Shown: piece after piece, positions 1-10,375 of the stretch
Layout: the number at the start of each line of letters is the position of its first letter
Numbering within the stretch: the first letter of the stretch is position 1
From: an uncultured beta proteobacterium
GTDB taxonomy: Bacteria > Pseudomonadota > Gammaproteobacteria > Burkholderiales > Burkholderiaceae_C
DNA length: 64,000 nt
Direction: 5' to 3'
NCBI GenBank assembly: GCA_903822205.1
Contig: CAIJOK010000106.1
Location: 39,538-103,537, forward strand
Notes under the pieces: generated by a model
What the model was told of the DNA's origin: nothing
The model's input: only the letters and a program-made list of their open reading frames with translations
Databases searched by the model: none
Made by a program: the position numbers and the translations under genes

Positions 1-1082
1 CGCACGGCCTTGTCCAACGCATTCTGAACCTTGCCCACAGCAAGCCCCGTGCGTTCAGACAACAACGCCAGTGCAAAACCCTCCTTTAAGCGCAGGGCAC
101 CCAGCATAAACTCAAACGGCAGATCAACGGCACAGACCACGTCGTCCTTCGCCACGGCGCAACCGGCTAGGGCTTGCGTCATGTACCGGTCGGGGTCACT
201 CAGCCTGACCTGACGGGTAATCCGATCACCCAAGCTGATTTTGCTGTGGGCACCGGCTCCAATGCCCAGATAGTCGCCAAACTGCCAATAATTAAGGTTA
301 TGACAACAGCGATGCCCTGGCCTGGCAAAGGCCGAAACTTCGTAGCGATCCAGCCCTGCTGATTGCGTCATGAGGGTGATCAGATCCAACATCTCAGCAG
401 TCGTGTCATCGTCTGGCAATGACGGTGGATGTATGGCAAACCGGGTGTTGGCTTCAATGGTGAGCTGATACACCGACAAATGTGCAGGAACAAACGACAG
501 CGCCACGGCCAGGTCCTGTTGCAGGTGGTCCAGGGTTTGGCCTGGCAGAGCGTACATCAGGTCCAGGTTAAAGGTGTCAAAAGTTTTGGCAGTTGCTGTA
601 ACCGCCGCCAGCGCCTGATCGCGGTCATGCACTCGGCCCAACGACTTTAAGAAATCATCGTCAAAACTTTGCACGCCCAGCGACAGCCGCGTGACACCGC
701 TGTGGCGATAGGCCTTCAAGCGCTCTGGCAACACCGTACTGGGGTTGGCTTCAAGCGTGATCTCGCAGCCAGGCAGCAAGCGCACACAGGATCGGACGTG
801 GCCCAGCAACAGGTCAATGGCCGATGCCGAAAATAAACTGGGGGTGCCGCCTCCGATAAAGATGCCCTGCACGGTGCGACCCCAGATCAACGGCAAGGCC
901 GCATCCAAGTCTGCCTGCAACGCCGCCAGATAACGCTGTTCAGGTAGCTCATGCAAATCAGCAAGGCGTAAAGCGTGAGAATTGAAATCGCAATAGGGGC
1001 ATTTGGCCAGACACCAGGGCAGATGCACATACAAGAACAACGGCGGCAAGGCTGCCTGCTGCGATAGTCGGTGGTGTCTCAC
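1..1082 (-). CDS. hemW: HemW-like radical SAM protein, heme chaperone (partial; C-terminus beyond the left edge)
   Basis: A continuous minus-strand frame runs off the left edge of the window. Near its start it reads LPPLFLYVHLPWC and then CLAKCPYC, the CX3CX2C motif that holds the 4Fe-4S cluster of radical SAM enzymes. GIFIGGGTPS and LSLGVQSF follow, both typical of the HemN/HemW family. Studied HemW proteins bind heme and act as chaperones rather than as coproporphyrinogen oxidases. About 360 residues are visible and the C-terminal part is missing. There is no ATG in frame. GTG at 1082 is the most plausible start; TTG codons further up to about 1118 are alternatives. The GTG lies inside one arm of a 24-bp inverted repeat, so the N-terminus may have been altered by an insertion. 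Family assignment is secure; the start is not. Confidence 0.88.
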   Translation of the reverse strand, partial: MRHHRLSQQAALPPLFLYVHLPWCLAKCPYCDFNSHALRLADLHELPEQRYLAALQADLDAALPLIWGRTVQGIFIGGGTPSLFSASAIDLLLGHVRSCVRLLPGCEITLEANPSTVLPERLKAYRHSGVTRLSLGVQSFDDDFLKSLGRVHDRDQALAAVTATAKTFDTFNLDLMYALPGQTLDHLQQDLAVALSFVPAHLSVYQLTIEANTRFAIHPPSLPDDDTTAEMLDLITLMTQSAGLDRYEVSAFARPGHRCCHNLNYWQFGDYLGIGAGAHSKISLGDRITRQVRLSDPDRYMTQALAGCAVAKDDVVCAVDLPFEFMLGALRLKEGFALALLSERTGLAVGKVQNALDKAV

Positions 1083-1180
1083 GTTGACATACAAGGCCGT
1101 GCTGGGTATGAAATCCAATTAAATCCAAAACATTGCCACAGCCTTCGTTCTGGCGCTGTATGTCAACGTGAGACACCACC
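1070..1180. repeat. 24-bp perfect inverted repeat with 63-bp spacer
   Basis: Bases 1070-1093 (beginning GGTGGTGTCTCACGTTGAC) are the exact reverse complement of 1157-1180. The pair encloses a 63-bp spacer and covers the probable start of hemW. I see no target-site duplication at the ends and no coding sequence inside. It could be a miniature inverted-repeat element or a large hairpin in the hemW leader. Confidence 0.75.
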
Positions 1181-1280
1181 CAAATTTCGGTCGGCATCAA
1201 CAGAAACTTGGTCGGAATGCAGCCAGTATCGATCAAATAGACTGATCATGAGGGTCGTCATGCTGTTTTTAGTCCCAATC

Positions 1281-3608
1281 TCACCCACGTGCCGGTAGCC
1301 ACTTGCTTAATGCCGATTTCAGGCTCTCAAGCGCGATGGGTTTGGTTAAAAAGTCATCCATACCCACCGTCAGGCAATGCTGGTGGTCTTCTTCGTACGC
1401 ATCGGCGGTCAAGGCAATGATCGGCAGACGTGTCTGGTTGTTGCTGATTTCCCACTGGCGTATCTGCTCGGTCGCAATGTAGCCATCCATGATGGGCATG
1501 TGCAAATCCATCAGAATGAGGTCAAACCTGTCCCCCCGAGTGATGGCATCCAGTGCTTGCTGACCGTTGTAGGCTGGTATCACACATACCCCTAGTTTGG
1601 CAAGGAATGACTCAATCACCATGCAATTGATGGCGTTGTCCTCAACCACCAGCACTCGCCCGTCCAACAGCGACGGTGTTGTCGCAGCGTTGGAGGATGT
1701 CAGGCGTTCGGAACTGCGGCTTTCTTCATCTTTGGTGACAGGTTTGGCTTGCAGACGAAACCAGAATCTGGAACCCTTGCCCGCCGTGCTTTCAACACCC
1801 ACTTCACCGCCCATGAGTTTTGCCAGAGTTTGCACAATGGACAGACCCAAGCCTGAGCCTCCAAACTCGCGCGTGGTGGAGCTGTCCGTTTGAGAGAAGG
1901 GTTTAAAGAGCAAATCAATTTTGTCAAGGGGTATGCCCATGCCTGTATCGCTGACGGAAAACTCCAGCATGGCTGATTCGCCCTCACGCAAAAGCTCGAA
2001 TCCTTCCAGACGAACGCTGCCTTTCTTGGTGAATTTGATGGCATTCCCAACCAGGTTGCAGAGCATCTGACGCACCCGGTGCGCATCGGCCTGGTAACGT
2101 CGATCAGGCGGACTGAGCCATTGGTACTCAAGTTGCAAACTCTTGGCATGTGCTGCGCCGGCAAACAGTTCTCGCGTTTCACGGATGACAGACACAGGAT
2201 CAAACACGATGCTTTCAAGCTGCAATTTTCCGGCCTCGATTTTTGACAGGTCCAAAATGTCGTTGAGCAGTGTCAGCAAGGTCTGCCCGGACGAAAAAAT
2301 GGTTCTGGCGTATTCGCAACGCTCCTCATCTGTCAAATTGGGCATCAACAAAAGCTGTGCCATGCCCAGAATGCCGTTCATGGGGGTGCGAATCTCGTGC
2401 GACATGGTGGCCAAAAAGCGGCTCTTGGTGATGTTGGCCGCGTCGGCGGTGATCTTGGCCCCTATCAGCTCGATCTCGTTTTGCCCCAATACCATCAACA
2501 AGCGATTAAAGCTGTGGATCATCTCGCCAATTTCATCTTCACGCACGACGGGCAAGGGTTGCGGCGTTTGTTTTGAACCCGCCTGGGTGGCCAGCATTCT
2601 CGATGCCACCAGCATGGGGGACAACTGGTGCCTCAAAATGAGCGAGACGATCCACCAGGTCAGGGGGCCTGCCAGCAGAGTCAAAAATACCATGGACAAC
2701 AGCATGTTGCGTTGCATAGCCCGCATCGGTGCAAAAGCCTCATCTGTTGGCAGGACGACGGCCAACACCCAGCCCGCCACGGGAATACCCTTGGCGGCGG
2801 TGAGTTCTTCTACGCCACGTGAACTGATGGTCACGCCATGCCCCTCATACCCCTGCACGTACTTGTCGTGCATCTGATTCAAACCTTGGGCAGGAAGCGG
2901 CTGCATGGTAAGACGCTTGTTTGATGCGGTAACAAAGATATTGTGCTGGGGGGCCATGAGCAAATAGCCACCGGATTTTCCGTAATGTCCGGCCGCAATT
3001 TTGTCAAAAAAACTGGGTTTGCCCAGATTGACCGTGCCCACTAAGGCACCGATAACGTTGCCTTGCCTGTCGCGAAGGGGTACCACCATGCTGAAAATGG
3101 GCGCATTCAGCTTTTTGCCCATCGCCGGCTTGCCAATGATCGATTGATTTGTTTTGAGCGGAATGGAAACAGATTCCCTGTCCATGTAATTGACACCGAT
3201 CCGTCCTGCTGACAACGGAACGTCGGCAATGGCCGTGCCTTGAATATCTGTCACGAAGGTTCCCCCATTGAACAGATTTTGCAGAAGCGGACGCTGTTGC
3301 ATACGTGTTTGCAAAGCGGCCCTGTCGCCCACGACTTCAGGTGTCATTTCGTCGGCGATGGTTTTGAGCGCATCAAGTCGGGTTTGCATTTGCTCGTTGA
3401 TGCCCGTTGCGATGAGTGAAACAACCGAAAACTGTTGCTCGCCCAGATTGCGCTGCATATCGTCGCGCAGCATCCTGATGACAAAGAACGCGATAGACCA
3501 AATACTGACCAGAAAGACCGCTAAGGTGGCCAGTGCAATTCGGGTTCTGAGAGACTGATGTTTGATATTCACGGTAACAACGCTTTCGAGTAGAGGGTGT
3601 GCCTGCAA
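1281..3608 (-). CDS. Hybrid sensor histidine kinase with receiver domain
   Basis: A membrane sensor kinase of 775 residues if TTG 3608 is the start; GTG 3572 is equally plausible. Domains in order: transmembrane segment about 22-46; a large extracytoplasmic region about 50-295 with double-Cache features, including a GTFVTDIQG strand and a repeated [15 protein letters not shown] motif; second transmembrane segment about 300-325; HAMP linker about 325-380; HisKA with the phospho-acceptor His404 in [10 protein letters not shown]; HATPase with N522 (GNAIKFT), DTGMGIP 554-560 and GGSGLGL 583-589; and a C-terminal receiver with D701 (LILMDLHMP) and K756 (LTKP). No Hpt domain or output regulator is encoded next to it, so its partner is elsewhere. 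It probably senses a small extracellular ligand, but the ligand cannot be told from sequence. Confidence 0.9.
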   Translation of the reverse strand: MQAHPLLESVVTVNIKHQSLRTRIALATLAVFLVSIWSIAFFVIRMLRDDMQRNLGEQQFSVVSLIATGINEQMQTRLDALKTIADEMTPEVVGDRAALQTRMQQRPLLQNLFNGGTFVTDIQGTAIADVPLSAGRIGVNYMDRESVSIPLKTNQSIIGKPAMGKKLNAPIFSMVVPLRDRQGNVIGALVGTVNLGKPSFFDKIAAGHYGKSGGYLLMAPQHNIFVTASNKRLTMQPLPAQGLNQMHDKYVQGYEGHGVTISSRGVEELTAAKGIPVAGWVLAVVLPTDEAFAPMRAMQRNMLLSMVFLTLLAGPLTWWIVSLILRHQLSPMLVASRMLATQAGSKQTPQPLPVVREDEIGEMIHSFNRLLMVLGQNEIELIGAKITADAANITKSRFLATMSHEIRTPMNGILGMAQLLLMPNLTDEERCEYARTIFSSGQTLLTLLNDILDLSKIEAGKLQLESIVFDPVSVIRETRELFAGAAHAKSLQLEYQWLSPPDRRYQADAHRVRQMLCNLVGNAIKFTKKGSVRLEGFELLREGESAMLEFSVSDTGMGIPLDKIDLLFKPFSQTDSSTTREFGGSGLGLSIVQTLAKLMGGEVGVESTAGKGSRFWFRLQAKPVTKDEESRSSERLTSSNAATTPSLLDGRVLVVEDNAINCMVIESFLAKLGVCVIPAYNGQQALDAITRGDRFDLILMDLHMPIMDGYIATEQIRQWEISNNQTRLPIIALTADAYEEDHQHCLTVGMDDFLTKPIALESLKSALSKWLPARG

Positions 3609-3781
3609 GGCGGATGGGCTACTGACGTACTAGAAATTCAACCTCATGAGATCAAATATCGCACCTGACATTCACCACTTGGCAGCGTGAAAACCCGCGC
3701 TCAGCGGCGGTATTGTCACCCCACACAAGCGTGCTTGCTTGGGGTTGTGGCTATGCTAAGCCATTCAATGGGGCAACCTGC

Positions 3782-4831
3782 TTATAGCGGCACCTCGATG
3801 CGAACCTGAAAGAGGCCGTCCTTCAGGCCGTACTGAAACTTGCCCTGCACATCGTGCAACAAGCTTAGACGTTCTTGTACATTGGCCAGTGCCAGGCCAA
3901 ACCCTGCTGGTCCGCAGTCACCCGACACGGTGTTGCTGATCTTGATGATGGCAAACGTCCCACGGCGCTCGGTCTTCATTCTGATTGTGCCCCCCGCAGC
4001 GCTGGGTTCTATTCCATGTTTGACGGCGTTTTCAATCAAGGGCTGCAACAACAGAGGCGGCAGTCTGGCCGAATGTGCAGCGCTGTCCAGCGCCCAGTGC
4101 ACCACGATCCTGTCACCAAAACGCACGTGTTCAATGGCCAGATAGCGCTGTGCCAGGGCTATTTCGCAAGCCAGGGTGACGGACTCGCCTTGATCGATCA
4201 GGGCGTGGCGAAACAGATCGCTCAGGTCTTCAAGGACCCGCTCTGCCTGCACAGGATCAGCCCGCACCAAGGCGATCGCACTGTTCAAGGTGTTGAACAA
4301 AAAGTGCGGACGAATGCGTGCTTGCAATTCACTCAAGCGGGCGGTGGTTGCAGCCGGCATCCGTGCCCTGGCACGCAGTACCAATGCTGCTACCAGCATG
4401 GAAGACAGCAGGGCACCGCTGAATGCACTGGCCAGCCAGGGGGCAGGTGTCAGCAGTCCGGCCATGGCCAGCACGCCGCAGCTATACAGGCCGGCCACCG
4501 CCCCCAGCAACACCCCCGCAGTTTGCTGGGCCATGTTGCCCAGACGGCCCAAGAGTTTTTTGAAGCTGCACCCTACCAGCAACCACAGCAAGGTACCCGG
4601 CAAAACGCCTGCCGTGACCAGAGACACGCGAGCCATCCAGTCCATCCAGGATGCCGCGCCGAACATGACCGCCACTGCTGTGACTGTTTCAACAAACAAA
4701 ACCGAACGCAAGACCACCCCGACATGGCAGGCATCAAACAGCAACACTTGCGGCAGTTTGTGCATGGTATCCCTGTCGGCGGGCTGGGTAGAAAAGTCAT
4801 GAAAGGTCGATAAAATTTGAGAATCCTGCAT
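3782..4831 (-). CDS. algZ: AlgZ/FimS-like (LytS-family) sensor histidine kinase
   Basis: The protein has 349 residues. The N-terminal half has about four hydrophobic segments between residues 35 and 155. The C-terminal half is a His_kinase (LytS/YehU) catalytic region with the phospho-acceptor His176 in RPHFLFNTLN, an N-box at N268 (PLIENAVKHG) and a GFGLALANVQERL glycine motif. The start is ATG. Kinases of this type often sit next to argH in beta- and gammaproteobacteria, where they work with the LytTR regulator AlgR in control of twitching and exopolysaccharide. Here argH is divergent and adjacent, which fits that origin, but no LytTR regulator gene lies nearby. The assignment as AlgZ-type rests on family and position; function is inferred. 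Confidence 0.8.
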   Translation of the reverse strand: MQDSQILSTFHDFSTQPADRDTMHKLPQVLLFDACHVGVVLRSVLFVETVTAVAVMFGAASWMDWMARVSLVTAGVLPGTLLWLLVGCSFKKLLGRLGNMAQQTAGVLLGAVAGLYSCGVLAMAGLLTPAPWLASAFSGALLSSMLVAALVLRARARMPAATTARLSELQARIRPHFLFNTLNSAIALVRADPVQAERVLEDLSDLFRHALIDQGESVTLACEIALAQRYLAIEHVRFGDRIVVHWALDSAAHSARLPPLLLQPLIENAVKHGIEPSAAGGTIRMKTERRGTFAIIKISNTVSGDCGPAGFGLALANVQERLSLLHDVQGKFQYGLKDGLFQVRIEVPL

Positions 4832-4906
4832 AGCGGTCGGTTGGATGGGTGAATTGGATCATTATGGACGATGGGGCAGTTATTTTGTAAACATCATCGT
4901 TGTCTT

Positions 4907-4940
4907 CAATATCCAATATCCAATATCCAATATCCAATAT
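4907..4940. repeat. Tandem 7-bp repeat (CAATATC) in the algZ-argH divergent spacer
   Basis: Four exact copies of CAATATC (4907-4934) plus CAATAT lie between the two divergent starts, about 50 bp before argH. Copy-number change by slippage could shift promoter spacing. No function is established. Confidence 0.9.
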
Positions 4941-4992
4941 TTAATACTCATTACTCATTACCCGCGTCCACATTCGCCCAACATTCCCCTTT

Positions 4993-6450
4993 ATGATATC
5001 CAACCAATTTGACACCAAGCCCACCGCTTGGTCGGCCCTTTTCTCTGAGCCTATGAGCGACCTGGTCAAGCGTTACACCGCCAGCGTGTCTTTTGACCAG
5101 CGGCTGTGGCAGGCTGACATCCGCGCCAGTCTGGCTCACGCCGCCATGCTGTGTACCCAAAACATCATCAGCCCCCAGGACTTTGAGGCGATTGAACGCG
5201 GTATGGGTCTGATCCGCGCCGAAATTGAATCGGGCCGATTTGAATGGAATGCCGATCTGGAGGATGTCCACCTCAACATCGAGGCCCGTTTGATCCAGTT
5301 GGTTGGCGATGCCGGCAAGCGCCTGCACACGGGCCGATCCCGCAATGACCAGGTGGCCACTGACGTGCGGCTGTGGCTGCGGGGTGAGATCGACCAGATC
5401 ATCGGTCTACTGACCGGCCTGCAAACCGCTTTGGTCGACGTGGCAGAGCAAAACGTCTCGGTCATCCTGCCTGGCCTAACCCACTTGCAAGTGGCGCAGC
5501 CCGTCAGTTTTGGCCACCATCTGTTGGCCTATGTCGAGATGCTGTACCGCGATGCTGAACGCATGGCTGAGGTTCGCCGTCGCACCAATTGCCTGCCGCT
5601 GGGGGCGGCTGCGCTGGCGGGAACCAGTTTTCCTCTCGACCGCAGCCACGTGGCTTGTGCCCTGGACATGGTGGATGACAGTGGACAAGCCTGCCTGTGC
5701 CAAAACTCTTTGGATGCCGTGAGCGATCGAGATTTTGCGATTGAATTTAGCGCAGCCGCTGCGCTGTGCATGGTGCATATCAGCCGATTGAGCGAAGAGC
5801 TGATCTTGTGGACGTGCCAGAGCTTGGGTTATATACGCCTGTCTGACCGCTTTACCACCGGTAGCTCCATCATGCCGCAAAAAAAGAACCCCGATGTGCC
5901 AGAGCTTGCGCGCGGCAAAACGGGTCGTGTCGTGGGCCATTTAATGGGGCTTTTGACCTTGATGAAAGGTCAGCCGCTGGCCTATAACAAGGACAACCAA
6001 GAAGACAAAGAGCCTTTGTTTGATACGGTGGATACCCTGAAGGATACGCTGCGCATCTTTGCCGAGATGATCGGTGGGCAGACCAACCCTGCCACGGGCC
6101 ACAAAGACGGTGGCCTGACCGTCAACCCAGGTGCGATGGCACAGGCCGCCAGGCGAGGTTACGCCACCGCCACTGACCTGGCTGACTACTTGGTCAAAAA
6201 AGGCCTGCCGTTTAGAGATGCCCATGAGACTGTCGCCCATGCCGTCAAGGCTGCACAGGCCTTGCAGCTTGATCTGGCTGACCTGCCACTGGCCCGGTTG
6301 CAAGAGTTCAGTCCGCTGATCCAGGGTGACGTGTTTGAGGTGTTGTCTCTGTCAGGCGCTTTGAATGCCCGCAACACCTTGGGTGGCACAGCCCCCGATC
6401 AGGTACGCGCCCAGATTGCCAGACACCGGCTACGACTGGCATCGGTTTGA
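4993..6450 (+). CDS. argH: Argininosuccinate lyase
   Basis: The cytoplasmic enzyme for the last step of arginine synthesis, cleaving argininosuccinate to arginine and fumarate. The 485-residue length is normal for the family. The sequence shows the N-terminal [20 protein letters not shown] stretch typical of beta/gammaproteobacterial Arg[10 protein letters not shown] in the substrate site, GLTHLQ, and the superfamily signature [12 protein letters not shown] that carries the flexible catalytic-serine loop. It starts at ATG 4993, about 160 bp from the divergent algZ-like gene. It ends only 3 bp from the convergent parC stop, with no obvious terminator between them. Confidence 0.97.
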   Translation: MISNQFDTKPTAWSALFSEPMSDLVKRYTASVSFDQRLWQADIRASLAHAAMLCTQNIISPQDFEAIERGMGLIRAEIESGRFEWNADLEDVHLNIEARLIQLVGDAGKRLHTGRSRNDQVATDVRLWLRGEIDQIIGLLTGLQTALVDVAEQNVSVILPGLTHLQVAQPVSFGHHLLAYVEMLYRDAERMAEVRRRTNCLPLGAAALAGTSFPLDRSHVACALDMVDDSGQACLCQNSLDAVSDRDFAIEFSAAAALCMVHISRLSEELILWTCQSLGYIRLSDRFTTGSSIMPQKKNPDVPELARGKTGRVVGHLMGLLTLMKGQPLAYNKDNQEDKEPLFDTVDTLKDTLRIFAEMIGGQTNPATGHKDGGLTVNPGAMAQAARRGYATATDLADYLVKKGLPFRDAHETVAHAVKAAQALQLDLADLPLARLQEFSPLIQGDVFEVLSLSGALNARNTLGGTAPDQVRAQIARHRLRLASV

Positions 6451-6453
6451 AGG

Positions 6454-8823
6454 TTATAAAACCCGCACGATCGTCACGGGCTTAAACCCCAAATCAGCCT
6501 GCTTGCCCTTGCGTGCCCGGGCTGATTTGGCATTGTTCAGGCTGCGAATCTCCAGCGTTTCATCGCGCCATTTGCCGCCACGGCCCAGGCCCTCCAGCCG
6601 CACACTGCGGGTATAGGCCGCCGCTCCGGCCAGAGTATCTTTGGCCTCCAGATCGATCAACGACAAACCCCTGCCGCCGTTGCCCATGGTTTTGATCTCG
6701 TCGATGGCAAAGGTCAATATCCGTCCGCCCGTCGAGGCACAGGCCACGTGGGTGGCAGCGGGCACAGGGGTTGATCCAGCGGCACTGCTGACCAGCGATG
6801 GCTGGCACAGGGTCTCATCGTCATTCAGACTGACAAAGGCTTTGCCGGCTTTGTGGCGCGATGTCATCTGCAAAACGGTGGCCATAAACCCATAGCCCCC
6901 TGAGCCGCACAGCAGCAAGCAAGCCTCAGGCGGGCCGGCAAAATAGTGCACCAGTTGGGTGCCAGCCTCCAGCTCGATCAGACTGGTGACCGGCTGACCG
7001 TCACCGCGCCCGCCCGGCAGAGCCGCCACCGCCACCGAATACACCCGCCCATTGCCGCCAAAGGCCAGCAGGGTGTCCGTCGTGCGGCATTCATAAGCGC
7101 CATACAAGGCATCACCGGCCTTAAAGCTGTATTCTGGCAACGTTGTTGTGGGACCGGCCCAGCCTTTTTGCACACGCACCCAGCCCTTTTGACTGACCAC
7201 CACCGTGACGGGTTCATCCGCCACACTGACCGACGGCGTAGCTTTGTTGTCAGCAAAAATCAAGGTGCGACGGGCATCCGCAAACAATTTGGCATCGGAC
7301 TCAATCTCTTTGACCATCAAACGGCGCAGCGCTGTCGGACTGTCCAAAATCTCGGACAGCTTGCGTTGTTCGTCGCGCAGTGAAGACAATTCCTGTTCAA
7401 TTTTGATGGCCTCAAGCCGTGCCAATTGGCGCAGCCGAATGTCCAAAATGTCATCAGCCTGCGTTTGCGATAGATTGAAACGTGCCATCAGGGCGGCCTT
7501 AGGGTCATCCGCTTGCCGAATAATGGCGATGACCTCGTCAATGTTGAGCAGCACCAGCGCCCGGCCTTCCAGAATATGGATGCGATCCACCACCTTGTTC
7601 AAACGATGCCGCGACCGCCGCTCAACCGTGGTTTGCCTGAACGTGATCCACTCGGTCAGCATCTGCCGCAGCGACTTTTGCACCGGCCTGCCGTCCAGTC
7701 CGATCAATGTCAAGTTGATGGGACACGAGGTCTCCAGACTGGTGTGGGCCAGCAGAATGTTGATCAGCGCCTGTGGGCCGGCCTTGCAGGTTTTTGGCTC
7801 GCACACCAGACGCACGGCGGCCTCTTTGCCGGACTCGTCGCGCACACAGTCCAGTGCAGACAGCACGGTGGCTTTCAGCAGTGTTTGCTCGGGTGACAGG
7901 GCTTTTTTGCCGGTCTTGATTTTGGGATTGACCAGGTCTTCAATCTCCTCCAGTACGCGCTGGGTACTCACGCCAGGCGGCAACTCGGTCACCACCAGTT
8001 GCCATTGGCCGCGAGCTAGGTCTTCAACCTTCCAGCGGGCGCGGCATTGAATGGAACCCCGTCCGGTGCGGTACGCCTGAGCAATCGCGTCGGCACTGCT
8101 GATGATTTGCCCGCCACCGGCATAGTCGGGGCCTGGCAAGATGGCCCACAGATCATCGTCAGACATATCGGGCGATTTGATCAGTGCCACGCAGGCATCG
8201 GCTACCTCGCGCAGGTTGTGGCTGGGTATCTCGGTGGCCAGTCCCACGGCAATGCCGCTGGCCCCGTTCAGCAGACTAAAGGGCAGTCGTGCCGGAAGCA
8301 GTTTGGGCTCGGTGGTTGATCCGTCGTAGTTGGGCGTGAAATCGACCGTGCCTTCGTCGATCTCATCGGTCAACAAACAGGTGATCCGAGCCAGGCGGGC
8401 CTCGGTATAGCGCATGGCGGCGGCACCGTCGCCGTCGCGGCTGCCAAAGTTGCCCTGCCCGTCGATCAAGGGGTAGCGCTGGCTAAACCCCTGCGCCATG
8501 CGCACCAAGGCATCGTAGGCCGCCTGGTCGCCGTGCGGATGAAAGCGCCCCAGCACGTCGCCCACCACACGGGCACACTTGACGGGCTTAGCGGCGGTGT
8601 TGCCATTGGCCCCGCCAAAGCCCAGCCCCATGCGGCTCATGGCGTACAAAATGCGCCGCTGCACGGGTTTTTGGCCGTCGCATACATCGGGCAGGGCGCG
8701 GCCTTTAACCACGCTGAGGGCATATTCAAGATAGGCAGACCGTGCATAGTCGGCCAAGTCCATGTCGTCCGGGCTATCGTCTGACGCGGGGAGTGGAGGT
8801 CTATCAACGCTCAGGGTATTCAT
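6454..8823 (-). CDS. parC: DNA topoisomerase IV subunit A
   Basis: The breakage-reunion subunit of topoisomerase IV, which decatenates daughter chromosomes with ParE. I take the start at [10 protein letters not shown] (8823), giving 789 residues; a longer reading to 8862 adds 13 residues. Visible are the N-terminal [20 protein letters not shown], the helix-turn-helix/QRDR segment [12 protein letters not shown] (about 95-106), the catalytic Tyr139 in [10 protein letters not shown], and a C-terminal beta-pinwheel with several degenerate blades. The QRDR has Gln where E. coli ParC has Ser80. parE is not adjacent; upstream is the divergent polyamine transporter. Confidence 0.95.
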   Translation of the reverse strand: MNTLSVDRPPLPASDDSPDDMDLADYARSAYLEYALSVVKGRALPDVCDGQKPVQRRILYAMSRMGLGFGGANGNTAAKPVKCARVVGDVLGRFHPHGDQAAYDALVRMAQGFSQRYPLIDGQGNFGSRDGDGAAAMRYTEARLARITCLLTDEIDEGTVDFTPNYDGSTTEPKLLPARLPFSLLNGASGIAVGLATEIPSHNLREVADACVALIKSPDMSDDDLWAILPGPDYAGGGQIISSADAIAQAYRTGRGSIQCRARWKVEDLARGQWQLVVTELPPGVSTQRVLEEIEDLVNPKIKTGKKALSPEQTLLKATVLSALDCVRDESGKEAAVRLVCEPKTCKAGPQALINILLAHTSLETSCPINLTLIGLDGRPVQKSLRQMLTEWITFRQTTVERRSRHRLNKVVDRIHILEGRALVLLNIDEVIAIIRQADDPKAALMARFNLSQTQADDILDIRLRQLARLEAIKIEQELSSLRDEQRKLSEILDSPTALRRLMVKEIESDAKLFADARRTLIFADNKATPSVSVADEPVTVVVSQKGWVRVQKGWAGPTTTLPEYSFKAGDALYGAYECRTTDTLLAFGGNGRVYSVAVAALPGGRGDGQPVTSLIELEAGTQLVHYFAGPPEACLLLCGSGGYGFMATVLQMTSRHKAGKAFVSLNDDETLCQPSLVSSAAGSTPVPAATHVACASTGGRILTFAIDEIKTMGNGGRGLSLIDLEAKDTLAGAAAYTRSVRLEGLGRGGKWRDETLEIRSLNNAKSARARKGKQADLGFKPVTIVRVL

Positions 8824-9054
8824 CAATGGATGGCTGATTTGAATTGGAAATGGTTGTCGCAAGCGGTTGCGGGGTAAACGCTTAGCACCCCCGGTGCCGT
8901 TCTACGTAAAGTACGATGTAAATCAAACATTTGGGCTGTTGCCAACAGGATTTTACGGGTGATGCCATGGGCGGACGCAATACAAAATCGGGCTAGAATT
9001 TGGCGGGTCTTATTTCCCTTTTTCTGTCTGTCCATTCAAGGAGTTACCCCCAAG

Positions 9055-10266
9055 ATGAAACACAATATTTTGATTCTTTCGCTGTCCGTTCTGGCTTTGG
9101 CAGCCTGTGGAGAAAAAGAGCTGCCTGCCGCCAATACCCCGACACCGGTGGCGGCTCGCGCAGCCAGTGCGACTGCATCAGGGGCATCGGCAGCATCGGC
9201 AGCATTGGCCGCTTCAGCGCAGGCAGCGGTCCATCATGAGGAAAAGGTACTCAACATCTACAACTGGCCAGACTATGTTTCTGCCGATCTGATCGCCAAT
9301 TTTGAGAAAGAAACCGGCATCAAGGTGAACTACCAGACCTTTGAAAACAACGAAGGTTTGCACGCCAAGCTTGTCGCTGGCAACAGCGGTTTTGACTTGG
9401 TGGTGCCAGGCGCGGTGTTTGCCAAATCGCAGATCGAAGGGGGCCTATTGATGAAGCTCGACAAGTCCCGCATTCCCAACCTTGCCAACCTTGACCCCGC
9501 CATCATGGGCAAGCTTGCCAGCGTCGATCCTGGCAACGATTACCTGGTGCCGTGGGCCTGGAGCTACACCACAGTGGGCATCCAAAGGGACAAAGTTAAA
9601 AGAGCGCTGGGTTCAATGCCGCTGCCGGACAACACCTGGGAGCTTGTCTTTAACCCAGCCTACACCGCAAAATTGAAATCCTGCGGCATCGCCTACCTTG
9701 ATTCACCGACAGAGGTCATTCCGCCTGCGATGCACCATCTGGGTAAAAACCCCTATTCCAATGACCCTGCCGACCACAAAGCTGCTGGTGACATGCTGGC
9801 CAAGGTTCGCCCGCACATCCGCATCTTTACAAGCACCATGATCGACGATCTGGCCGGTGGCAAGGCCTGCGTTGCGCTGGGCTGGGCCGGTGACATGAAC
9901 ATTGCCCGCAACCGTGCCATCGAAAACAAGAGCACCAACGTGGTTGAGGTTTTGTTGCCCAGCAGCGGCGGTCTGATCTTTTTTGATTCGCTGGCCATCC
10001 CTAAGGATGCTCAACATCCCCAAAATGCGGCAGCTTTCATCAACTACTATTTGCGACCAGAGGTTTCGGCATCGCTGACCAATGAACTGACCTACGCCAC
10101 GGCCAACAAAGCCAGCTTAACCAAGGTTAAACCCGAAATTGTTGCCAATAAAACCGTGTTTGTCGATGAAGAAAACATGAAAAAAATGGTATCACCCTCC
10201 AGTTTTAGCAATGAAGCGCGTGAGTCCATGAGTAACGTCTATACCCAGTTTAAAAAAGGAAAGTAA
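9055..10266 (+). CDS. potF: Polyamine ABC transporter substrate-binding lipoprotein (PotF type)
   Basis: An extracytoplasmic binding protein for putrescine/spermidine-type ligands that feeds the permease encoded downstream. ATG 9055 is preceded by AAGGAG about 10 bp upstream and gives 403 residues. The N-terminus is a lipoprotein signal, LALAAC, with Cys18 as the lipidation site. An Ala/Ser-rich tether (about 25-62) follows. The binding fold begins with LNIYNWPDYVS and contains ANFEKETGIKV and GFDLVVPG, all characteristic of PotF/PotD. It is the first gene of potFGHI; a strong terminator follows it, so it may be made in excess over the transporter subunits. Confidence 0.92.
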   Translation: MKHNILILSLSVLALAACGEKELPAANTPTPVAARAASATASGASAASAALAASAQAAVHHEEKVLNIYNWPDYVSADLIANFEKETGIKVNYQTFENNEGLHAKLVAGNSGFDLVVPGAVFAKSQIEGGLLMKLDKSRIPNLANLDPAIMGKLASVDPGNDYLVPWAWSYTTVGIQRDKVKRALGSMPLPDNTWELVFNPAYTAKLKSCGIAYLDSPTEVIPPAMHHLGKNPYSNDPADHKAAGDMLAKVRPHIRIFTSTMIDDLAGGKACVALGWAGDMNIARNRAIENKSTNVVEVLLPSSGGLIFFDSLAIPKDAQHPQNAAAFINYYLRPEVSASLTNELTYATANKASLTKVKPEIVANKTVFVDEENMKKMVSPSSFSNEARESMSNVYTQFKKGK

Positions 10267-10299
10267 CCCCCCAATTTTTTGAATACACGAGTTTGATTA

Positions 10300-10342
10300 G
10301 GCTGTGAGTTGCCCCTATTCGGGTGGCTCACGGCTTTTTTTT
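10300..10342 (+). terminator. Intrinsic terminator/attenuator between potF and potG
   Basis: GCTGTGAG pairs with CTCACGGC around a GC-rich inner stem (TTGCCC/GGGTGG), followed by a run of eight T. It lies 34 bp after the potF stop and 34 bp before potG. A partial stop here would raise potF transcript over potGHI. Confidence 0.85.
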
Positions 10343-10375
10343 GACCAAAGAAATCTTTTGTGATAAATAAATCAG

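Noticed and set aside
95-700. Plus-strand frames opposite hemW
   Set aside because: Shadows of the radical SAM gene; the minus-strand translation has the CX3CX2C motif and family signatures.
958-1236. Minus-strand frame with GCIPTK, suggestive of a flavoprotein disulfide reductase fragment
   Set aside because: The likeness is only six residues, the frame crosses the inverted repeat, and it overlaps hemW in another frame; chance is the better explanation.
3875-4813. 312-codon plus-strand frame opposite the AlgZ-like gene
   Set aside because: It is an antisense shadow: no family motifs, Gln/His-rich composition from the complementary strand, and the minus-strand protein carries all the kinase motifs.
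4907-4940. Short repeat array considered as a CRISPR array
   Set aside because: Units are 7 bp with no spacers; a simple tandem repeat. No CRISPR array or cas gene was seen anywhere in the window.
7205-8050. 281-codon plus-strand frame opposite parC
   Set aside because: Ser/Arg-rich shadow of the conserved ParC core; no start signal and no recognisable domain.
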